Assembly (NCBI RefSeq): GCF_000429625.1
Contig: NZ_AUCF01000033.1
Location: 1-64,000 of the forward strand
DNA length: 64,000 nt
Origin: Azospirillum halopraeferens DSM 3675
GTDB taxonomy: Bacteria; Pseudomonadota; Alphaproteobacteria; Azospirillales; Azospirillaceae
Reading direction: 5' to 3'
The position numbers and the translations under genes were made by a program. The notes under the pieces were generated by a model, which did no database searches, was not told the DNA's origin, and saw only the letters and a program-made list of their open reading frames with translations. Positions 54,760 through 61,742 of this stretch are shown in pieces. The first letter of the stretch is position 1. Every line of letters begins with the position of its first letter.

Positions 54760-55389
54760 GTGGCGAAACGGCGTGGCTCGTGGGCGGGTGTCGGCGCGAT
54801 GGCGGTGTTCGCCGCCCTGGTCCTGGGGGTGGCCGACGTGGACGGCGCGGTGCCGGACACCGCCGGCTTCCACGGCGACAACTGCATCGAGCGGGAGATC
54901 GGCGTCGAGGGCGGGCGGGATACCGTCGTCTTCACCAATCGCTGCGGCACGGCCATGGCGGTGGTCGGCTGCGTGCTCGGCCGGCCGGAACACCGGGCCG
55001 CCGGCGCGGCCCCCACCTGGACCTGCGCCTCCAACATCGCCGCCGCCGGCCGTGCGGCGCCGGCACTGTTCCGCGGTGACCGGGTGCGGGCGGAGCGGCA
55101 CCCGGAAGCCCTGGCGCGCGCCCCCATCGACACGGTCACCGGCCGCCCCTACAACACCTTCGCCGTCGCCTGCGAGGTGGACCGCATCTATCCCGCCGCC
55201 AACGCCTCCGCCGCGGCTGTCGAGCCCGTCAGCTTCCGCGTCGCCCGCACCGACGTCTGCCTGCGCCTGCACGATGCCCTGCTCGGCGTCGTCGACGCCC
55301 CCGCGGAGACCGCCGACCCGGTGAAGGCGTTCCGCCGGCTGGGCTTCCGCATGGCGCGCAACGCCAACCCGCTGGCCGGGGTGGAGTAG
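54760..55389 (+). CDS. Secreted hypothetical protein with conserved cysteines
   Basis: A 209-residue protein that I do not recognise. It has a signal peptide (hydrophobic residues about 10-28, then VDGAVPD) and about six cysteines in the mature part (DNCIERE, NRCGTAM, GCVLG, WTCAS, ACEVD, DVCLR), which suggests disulfide bonds in the periplasm. It starts at a GTG after GGGGAGGG. The gene lies between the aio-arsC and ttr groups and converges with the next gene. Confidence 0.7.
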   Translation: MAKRRGSWAGVGAMAVFAALVLGVADVDGAVPDTAGFHGDNCIEREIGVEGGRDTVVFTNRCGTAMAVVGCVLGRPEHRAAGAAPTWTCASNIAAAGRAAPALFRGDRVRAERHPEALARAPIDTVTGRPYNTFAVACEVDRIYPAANASAAAVEPVSFRVARTDVCLRLHDALLGVVDAPAETADPVKAFRRLGFRMARNANPLAGVE

Positions 55390-55408
55390 GACCGGCGCGG
55401 CGCAAAGG

Positions 55409-56068
55409 CTACGCCCGGTTCTCCCGCGCGCACGCCACGGCCACCGCCACGGCGACCCCCGCCGCGGCCGGCGCCAGCCACGCCTGCGGCGCCCCCATGG
55501 CCCACAGGGTGGCGCCGGTGGCCAGACACCACAGCACGGGGACGGGGAACAGCAGGGCCCGCAGCCATCCGCCGCGCGCCGCCAGCAGCAGGCCCAGGGT
55601 GCCGACGGCGGTGGGGTCGGGGGCCATGCCGAAGACCTCCGCCGCCGCCCGGGAGTCCGCCATCAGCGGATAGCCGACCAGGGCGACCGCCAGCAGCGCG
55701 GCGCCGGTCCACACCGCCGGCCCGGATCGGCGGAACCGCAGCGCCCCCGCCGCGGCGGCGGCCAGGAACAGCGCCGCCTGCACAGCGAAGAGAGGGGCGA
55801 TCCAGGCGGCGGCCCAGTTGATCGGGGCGTAGCGCTGCCAGACGAAGCCCCAGCCCACGAACGCCCACAGCACGGCCAGGGCCGCGGCGATCCAGCGCCC
55901 GTGGCCGGGCGGGCGGACCGCCGCCAGCAGCGCCAGCGCCAGCCCGACCGCCGGGGTCAGCAGGGGCAGGGGATGGAAGGCGGCGTTGTGCAGCGCGAAC
56001 AGCCGCCAATAGACGCGCGGCGAGAACAGCAGGAAGTCCTCGGCCGAATAGGTCCACCACTCCACCAT
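55409..56068 (-). CDS. DUF6064-like integral membrane protein
   Basis: A 219-residue protein with about six hydrophobic segments. The start MVEWWTYSAEDFLLFSPRVYWRLF and the sequence FGMAPDPTAVGTLGLLL fit the uncharacterised DUF6064 membrane family. Function is unknown. It lies 15 bases downstream of the aldo/keto reductase gene in the same direction, so the two are probably co-transcribed. Confidence 0.75.
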   Translation of the reverse strand: MVEWWTYSAEDFLLFSPRVYWRLFALHNAAFHPLPLLTPAVGLALALLAAVRPPGHGRWIAAALAVLWAFVGWGFVWQRYAPINWAAAWIAPLFAVQAALFLAAAAAGALRFRRSGPAVWTGAALLAVALVGYPLMADSRAAAEVFGMAPDPTAVGTLGLLLAARGGWLRALLFPVPVLWCLATGATLWAMGAPQAWLAPAAAGVAVAVAVACARENRA

Positions 56069-56083
56069 GGTCGTCCGCCGGGG

Positions 56084-57016
56084 TTACAGGGATGCGATGT
56101 GGTCGGCGATGCGCCGGCGCAGCGCCGCGTCGGGCAGGGGGCCGGAGGCGGCGGCCAGATTCTCGCGGACGTGATCGACGCGGGTCGTCGCCGGGATCGC
56201 CACGGTGACCGCGGGGTGCGCCAGGATGTGCTTCAGGATGAGCTGCGCCCAGCTCACCGCGCCGACCTCGGCGGCCCAATCGAGCAGGGGGCGGGGGCCC
56301 AGGCGGCGGGTCAGCTCCCCCTGGCGGAAGGGGCGGTTGACGATGACCGCGATGCCGCGCTCCGCCGCCAGCGGCAGGATGCGGTCCTCCGCCTCCCGGT
56401 CCACCGGGTTGTAGGTGATCTGGATGAAATCCGGCCTGCGGGTGTCCATTACCCGCTCGAACAGGTCGTGGCGCCGCCCTTCGGAGGTGGTGATGCCGGT
56501 GTAGCGGATGCGGCCCTCCGCCTTCATGGCGGCAAGCGTGTCCAGATGCGCCTCCCACGACAGCAGGTTGTGGACCTGCATCAGGTCGAAGCGCGGCACG
56601 CCCCAGCGGCGGCGCGACTCCTCCATCTGCGCCGGTCCGGCGGCGGGGGAGGAGATCCACACCTTCTCCGCCGAGAACAGGGCCGCCGGCTGCCCCAGCC
56701 GGGCCAGACCGTAGCCGGTGACGGCCTGCGAGGAGCCGTACATGGGGGAGGAATCGATCATGGCGCCGCCACCGGCGAAGAACGCTTCCATCACCGCCGC
56801 GCATTCGTCGCGCAGCACCGGGTCGTCGCCCACGTTGAAGGTGATCCAGGTGCCCAGCCCCACCGCCGGGATCGCCTCGCCGGTGGCGGGGATGGTGCGC
56901 GTCAGCGGCGCGGGCGCCGGCTGTGCCGACGCGGCACCGGTCATGGCGCCCGCCGTCGCCCCCATCGCGGCGGAAGCCATCAGGCCCTTCAGTATCGTGC
57001 GGCGCGTCGCCGGCAT
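56084..57016 (-). CDS. Aldo/keto reductase with Tat signal peptide
   Basis: A 310-residue aldo/keto reductase (start PAVGLGTWITF; catalytic region IDSSPMYGSSQ with the tyrosine; QVHNLLSWE). It carries a twin-arginine signal (TRRTILKGLMASAAMG) of about 32 residues, which is unusual for this mostly cytoplasmic family and implies export after NADP(H) binding and folding. The substrate is unknown. It is divergent from ttrS. Confidence 0.87.
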   Translation of the reverse strand: MPATRRTILKGLMASAAMGATAGAMTGAASAQPAPAPLTRTIPATGEAIPAVGLGTWITFNVGDDPVLRDECAAVMEAFFAGGGAMIDSSPMYGSSQAVTGYGLARLGQPAALFSAEKVWISSPAAGPAQMEESRRRWGVPRFDLMQVHNLLSWEAHLDTLAAMKAEGRIRYTGITTSEGRRHDLFERVMDTRRPDFIQITYNPVDREAEDRILPLAAERGIAVIVNRPFRQGELTRRLGPRPLLDWAAEVGAVSWAQLILKHILAHPAVTVAIPATTRVDHVRENLAAASGPLPDAALRRRIADHIASL

Positions 57017-57185
57017 GGTTTCCCTCCGTCGGTGGTCGTTCCTCAAGAGTGGTGCCGTTGCCGCCGTTCCGCCACCGGGGAGAGGCGCCGCGCGCCATGC
57101 GGCACCACGGGGCTTGCCCCGCGGCCGGCGCGCGGCCTGTAATGCCGCCGGCGCATGCGGGCGCCGCGGCCGACGCGAGGGGGAA

Positions 57186-59072
57186 ATGGCGGCAATCACC
57201 GGTGGGAGCGGCGTTGCGCGGCTGGCGCGCGCGGTCGGTCTGGCCGCCGGCCTTGCCGTCCCGACGCTTGCCGGCGCCGCGGCGGAGCCGCCGATCCGCG
57301 TCGGCGTGCTGGCCTACCGCGGCGGCGACCACGCCAACGCCGCGTGGGAGCCCACCGTGCGCTATCTGGCGGAACGGTTTCCCCGGCGCGGCGCGGAGAT
57401 GGTGCCGCTGGACCTGGCGGGCATGGACGCGGCGGTGCAGGCGGGCGCCATCGACTTCGTCCTCACCAACACCGGCAATTACGTGGAGCTGGAAGCGCGC
57501 CACGGCGTGACCCGGATCGCCACGCTGCAGTCCTCGCACGCCGCCGGATCGGGTGCGGCCATCGGCTCCGCCGTGGTGGTGCGCGCCGACCGCACCGACA
57601 TCCGCACGCTGGCAGACCTGAAGGGGCGGACCGTCATGGCCATCGATCCCGATGCTTTCGGCGGGTTCCAGGTCGCCCGCGGCGCGATGCAGAGGGCCGG
57701 CGTCGATCCCTACGGCGATCTGCGGGAGCTGCGGTTCTCCGGCTTTCCCGTCGACCGGGTCCTCTTCGCGGTGCGCGACGGGGCGGTGGACGCGGGCATC
57801 CTGCGGGCCTGCGTGCTGGAGGATCTGGCCGCCGAGGGCCGGGTGGAGGCGGAGCGCCTGAGGGTTCTCGAGCCCCGCGCGGTGCCCGGCTTCGCCTGCG
57901 CCGTCTCCACCGACCTCTACCCGGACTGGCCGCTCGCCCGGCTCGCCTCGACGCCGGAGGCACTGGCCAAGGAGGTGGCGGTGGCCCTGTTCGGCATGCC
58001 CGCCGACCACCCCGCCGCCCGGGCCGGCGGGTACCAGGGATGGACCGTGCCGTTGGACTATCAGCCCGTCCACGCCCTGTTCCGCGAGCTGCGCATCGGT
58101 CCCTATGCCGACCTCGGGGAGGTGTCCCTGCTCGACCTCGCGCGCCGCCATTGGGAATGGCTGGCGGCGGCGGCGCTGGCCCTGCTGTGGTGGGCCATCC
58201 ATTCGCTGCGGGTCGAACACCTGGTCAAGGTGCGCACCGCCGAGCTGCAGGCCGCCAACCGGGTGCTGCTTCACGAGATGGCGGAGCGTCGCCGCGCCGA
58301 GGAGACCGCGCGCGAGCGGCAGCGGGAGATGGACCATGTGGCCCGGCTGTCCATTCTGGGCGAGATGGCCAGCAACCTGGCGCACGAGCTGAACCAGCCC
58401 CTGGGCGCCATCGCCAACTACGCCCGCGGCTGCACCCGGCGGCTGGAGGCCGGGGCGGCCGACCCGGCGCAACTGGCCGAGGCCACCCGGGCCATTGCGG
58501 CGCAGGCCGATCGGGCCGGGGAGATCATCGCCCGCATCCGCGACTTCGTGCGCAAGCGGGCCTCCCGGCCGGAGCCGATGGACGTCAACGAGTCCATCCG
58601 GGCCGCCATCGCCCTGTGCGACGGCCGGGCGCGCCAGCGCAACATCCCCGTCGTGCCGGCGCTGGACGGCGACCTGCCCCCGGTGCTGGCCGACCGGGTG
58701 CAGATCGAGCAGGTGGTGCTCAACCTCGTCAAGAACGCCCTCGACGCGACACCGGACGGGGGAGCCGCGGCGGACGCCGCCGCCCGCGCCATCACCGTGC
58801 GCTCCGGGCGCGACGGCGACGGGCGGGTCGAGGTGACGGTGGCCGATCGCGGCCACGGCCTGGCGCCGGAGGTGCGGGCGCGCCTGTTCGAACCCTTCTT
58901 CACCACCAAGCCCGGCGGGATGGGGTTGGGCCTGTCCATCTGCCGGACCATCGTCGAAGCCCACGGCGGCCGCCTGCGGGCCACGGACAATCCCGGCGGC
59001 GGCGCCGTCATGGGTTTCGTCCTGCCGGCCGCCGGTCCCGCCGCCAACGAGGAGCCGCACCATGCCCGCTGA
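57186..59072 (+). CDS. ttrS: TtrS-like sensor histidine kinase with PhnD-type periplasmic domain
   Basis: A 628-residue kinase. A signal or anchor segment (about 10-32) leads into a PhnD-like periplasmic binding domain (about 38-310: IRVGVLAYRGGDHANAAWEPT, FVLTNTGNYVELE). One membrane helix (about 325-345), a coiled coil, and a histidine kinase with H400 (NLAHELNQPLG), NLVKNALDA and GMGLGLSICR follow. This is the TtrS layout, which senses tetrathionate in Salmonella. The ligand here may be tetrathionate or another oxyanion. It overlaps ttrR by 11 bases. Confidence 0.88.
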   Translation: MAAITGGSGVARLARAVGLAAGLAVPTLAGAAAEPPIRVGVLAYRGGDHANAAWEPTVRYLAERFPRRGAEMVPLDLAGMDAAVQAGAIDFVLTNTGNYVELEARHGVTRIATLQSSHAAGSGAAIGSAVVVRADRTDIRTLADLKGRTVMAIDPDAFGGFQVARGAMQRAGVDPYGDLRELRFSGFPVDRVLFAVRDGAVDAGILRACVLEDLAAEGRVEAERLRVLEPRAVPGFACAVSTDLYPDWPLARLASTPEALAKEVAVALFGMPADHPAARAGGYQGWTVPLDYQPVHALFRELRIGPYADLGEVSLLDLARRHWEWLAAAALALLWWAIHSLRVEHLVKVRTAELQAANRVLLHEMAERRRAEETARERQREMDHVARLSILGEMASNLAHELNQPLGAIANYARGCTRRLEAGAADPAQLAEATRAIAAQADRAGEIIARIRDFVRKRASRPEPMDVNESIRAAIALCDGRARQRNIPVVPALDGDLPPVLADRVQIEQVVLNLVKNALDATPDGGAAADAAARAITVRSGRDGDGRVEVTVADRGHGLAPEVRARLFEPFFTTKPGGMGLGLSICRTIVEAHGGRLRATDNPGGGAVMGFVLPAAGPAANEEPHHAR

Positions 59073-59688
59073 CACCGTCCCCGCCGACCCGGTGCGCGCC
59101 GTCTACGTGGTCGACGACGACCCGGCGATGCGCCATTCGCTGGCCTGGCTGATCGGTGCGCTGGGGGTGCCGGTGGAGACCTTCGCGTCGGGGGAGGAGT
59201 TCCTGGGCGCCGTCCGCCCGGACCGCCCCGGCTGCCTCGTCACCGACGTGCGCATGCCGGGGATGAGCGGGCTGGAGCTTCAGGACACGCTGGCCCGCGC
59301 CGGCTCCCTGCTGTCGGTGGTGGTGATCACCGGCCACGCGGACGTGCCGATGGCGGCGCGCGCGTTCCGCGCCGGTGCCGTCGACGTCATCGAGAAGCCC
59401 TTCAACGACCAGATGCTGCTGGACCGCGTCCACGAGGGGCTGGAGAAGTCGGTCCGCACCTGGGCCGAGCGGGCGCGCCGTGACCGGGTCCTCGCCCTGC
59501 TGGCGCGCCTCACCCCGCGCGAGCGCCAGGTCGCCGAGCTGGTGGTGGCGGGCAAGCCGAACAAGGTCATCGCGGCGGAGATCAACCTCAGCCTCAAGAC
59601 GGTCGAGGTCCACCGGCACAACCTGATGGAGAAGCTGGAGGTAGCCTCCGTCGCCGACCTGACCCGCCTGCTGCTGGAAGCCGGCTGA
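59062..59688 (+). CDS. ttrR: TtrR-like response regulator (FixJ/LuxR type)
   Basis: A 208-residue response regulator: receiver domain with phospho-acceptor D62 (CLVTDVRMPG) and K in VIEKPFND, followed by a LuxR-type HTH (LTPRERQVAELVVAGKPNKVIAAEINLS in part, then VEVHRHNLMEKL). With TtrS it should activate ttrBCA; a symmetrical dyad lies between ttrR and ttrB. Confidence 0.92.
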   Translation: MPADTVPADPVRAVYVVDDDPAMRHSLAWLIGALGVPVETFASGEEFLGAVRPDRPGCLVTDVRMPGMSGLELQDTLARAGSLLSVVVITGHADVPMAARAFRAGAVDVIEKPFNDQMLLDRVHEGLEKSVRTWAERARRDRVLALLARLTPRERQVAELVVAGKPNKVIAAEINLSLKTVEVHRHNLMEKLEVASVADLTRLLLEAG

Positions 59689-59720
59689 CCGCACCCACGC
59701 CCCCTGCGGCATGGCGTCAC

Positions 59721-59755
59721 TGGGGAAAACCCTAAGAAGTCTAGGGATGACCCCA
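59721..59755. promoter_or_regulatory. Symmetrical dyad before ttrB, candidate TtrR site
   Basis: TGGGG-N4-CCCTA-N7-TAGGG-N4-CCCCA is perfectly symmetrical about position 59738. It sits about 91 bases upstream of the ttrB start, directly after ttrR. FixJ/LuxR-type response regulators in related bacteria bind short CCCTA/TAGGG-like dyads. Confidence 0.6.
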
Positions 59756-59845
59756 ATGGGAGGGACCGACCCGTCCCGGCTATCCTTCGTACCGGAAGGC
59801 CCGCGGAGCGCCGCGGGCACGGGCATACGGGCGGAGGGGTCAGCC

Positions 59846-60598
59846 ATGGACCGGTCACGACGCAACTTTTGCTTGGGCGCCGGCGCCGCCGCGGTCGGGG
59901 CCGCCGCACTGGCGGCACCGCCGGCCGACGCGGCGGCGGCGCGCAAGGGCGGCGATCCGGCGAACCGCTGGGCGATGGTGGTGGACGTGCGCAAGTGCGT
60001 CGGCTGCCAGGCCTGCACGGTGGCGTGCATCATGGAGAACGCGGTTCCCGCCAACAGCTTCCGCACCATCGTCTCGACCTACGAGGTGACGGAGGGGGGC
60101 CGGGCCGGCACCGCCATGCTGCCGCGCCTGTGCAATCACTGCGAAGACGCGCCCTGCCTGCCGGTGTGCCCCACCGGGGCGACGTTCCAGCGCCGCGACG
60201 GCATCGTCGTGGTGGACAACACGGTGTGCGTGGGCTGCGGCTACTGCGTGCAGGCCTGTCCCTACGACGCCCGCTTCATCAACCACGAGACCCGCACCGC
60301 GGACAAGTGCACCTTCTGCGTCCACCGGGTGGACGCCGGGCTGCTGCCGGCCTGCGTCGAGACCTGCGTCGGCGGCGCGCGGATCTTCGGCGATCTGAAC
60401 GATCCCGGCAGCACGGTCTCCCGGCTGGTGCGGACGCAGGCGCCCAAGGTGCTGAAGCCCGGACAGGGAACCGACCCGCGGGTCTTCTACATCGGGCTCG
60501 ACCCCAACCTGGAGGGCAAGGTGGAGGGCACGCCGACCCTGTGGCGGCCGAGCGCCCGGCCCCACGCCCACGCCCCCGCCGCGAAGGAGCACGCGTGA
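59846..60598 (+). CDS. ttrB: Tetrathionate reductase-type iron-sulfur subunit TtrB
   Basis: A 250-residue electron-transfer subunit with a Tat-like signal (RSRRNFCLGAGAAAVG) and four cysteine clusters for four [4Fe-4S] centres: CVGCQACTVAC, CNHCEDAPCLPVC, CVGCGYCVQAC, and CTFC with a distant AC. It links the membrane subunit TtrC to TtrA in the periplasm. It is followed by ttrC, with the stop and start overlapping by one base. Confidence 0.92.
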   Translation: MDRSRRNFCLGAGAAAVGAAALAAPPADAAAARKGGDPANRWAMVVDVRKCVGCQACTVACIMENAVPANSFRTIVSTYEVTEGGRAGTAMLPRLCNHCEDAPCLPVCPTGATFQRRDGIVVVDNTVCVGCGYCVQACPYDARFINHETRTADKCTFCVHRVDAGLLPACVETCVGGARIFGDLNDPGSTVSRLVRTQAPKVLKPGQGTDPRVFYIGLDPNLEGKVEGTPTLWRPSARPHAHAPAAKEHA

Positions 60599-61728
60599 TG
60601 GACACCAACATCGTCGAGGTCATCAACGTGACCCGGGAGGTCGCGTGGCTTCCATGGGCGGTCCAGTATTTCTTCCTGATCGGCCTGTCGGTGGGCGGGG
60701 TGCTGCTCAGCCTGCCCGGATACGCCTTCGCGCGGGAGGAGTGGCGCGCAACGGGCCGGGTGGCCCTGCTGGTGGCGCTGACCTGCGGCCTGGCGGCGCC
60801 GGTGGCGCTGCTGTCCGATCTCCACCAGCCCGGCCGTTTCTGGCACTTCTACGTGGTGTTCCGGCCCACGTCCTGGATGTGGTGGGGTTCCCTGATCATC
60901 CCCTTCTACGTCGCGGGCCTGCTGGTCTACGCCTGGACCTGCCTGCGCGAGGAGCTGCGGGAGCACGGGGCGGTGGACAGCCGGCTGGCCCCGCTCTACC
61001 GCCTGGCCGCCGCGGGCGGCGGGCGCAACGACGCGCTGATCCGGGCCGCCGGCCTGGTCGCGCTGGCCGGCGCGGCGGCGGTCGTCCTCTACACCGGCGC
61101 CGAGGTGGCGGTGGTCCGGGCGCGGCCGCTGTGGAACACCCCCTTCCTGCCGGTCCAGTTCGCCCTGACCGCGCTGGCCGGGGCGGCCGGGCTGGTGCTG
61201 ATCCTGAACCGCTTCGCCGGCGCCGACCGCGCGGTGGAGGTGCGGGTCAACCGGGTGCTCGCCGCGACGCTGGCCGCGGTCATGGCGGTGGGGGGCCTGT
61301 GGCTGGCGCTCGGCCTGTCGGGGATCGAACCGACGCACGCCGAGGCGCTGGGCAGCGTCGTCGGGTCCGAGGCGTGGCGCGTCACCGCGGTGTGGGCCGT
61401 GGCCGCCACGGCGGTGCCCTTCGCCATCGCCCTTGCCCGGCCCTCCGGCACCGGCCTGCTGACCGGCCTGATCGCCGTCCACAGCGCCTGGATGTTCCGC
61501 TGGACCGTGTTCATCGGCGGGCAGAGCGTGCCGAAGACCGGCGCCGGCTTCTACGAATACGCGCTTCCGGCCGGCCCGGACGGGCTGCTGGGCATCGCCG
61601 GCACGGCGGGGCTCTGGCTGTTCCTGCTGCTCGTCATCACCGCCATCGTACCGACCCCGCGCCGCCCGGCGTCCGGCCCGGTCCGTGCCGCTCCGGCGGC
61701 CGGCCGCGCCGTGGCCGCCGCCGAGTGA
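60598..61728 (+). CDS. ttrC: Tetrathionate reductase-type membrane subunit TtrC (NrfD family)
   Basis: A 376-residue NrfD/PsrC-type membrane protein with about nine helices that oxidises quinol and passes electrons to TtrB. Family features are the opening REVAWLPWAVQYFFLIGLSVGGVLL-like first helix, LLSDLHQPGRFWHFYV and FRPTSWMWWGS. The C-terminal 20 residues are alanine- and proline-rich. It lies between ttrB and ttrA. Confidence 0.9.
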   Translation: MDTNIVEVINVTREVAWLPWAVQYFFLIGLSVGGVLLSLPGYAFAREEWRATGRVALLVALTCGLAAPVALLSDLHQPGRFWHFYVVFRPTSWMWWGSLIIPFYVAGLLVYAWTCLREELREHGAVDSRLAPLYRLAAAGGGRNDALIRAAGLVALAGAAAVVLYTGAEVAVVRARPLWNTPFLPVQFALTALAGAAGLVLILNRFAGADRAVEVRVNRVLAATLAAVMAVGGLWLALGLSGIEPTHAEALGSVVGSEAWRVTAVWAVAATAVPFAIALARPSGTGLLTGLIAVHSAWMFRWTVFIGGQSVPKTGAGFYEYALPAGPDGLLGIAGTAGLWLFLLLVITAIVPTPRRPASGPVRAAPAAGRAVAAAE

Positions 61729-61742
61729 ACGGAGACACCGCC

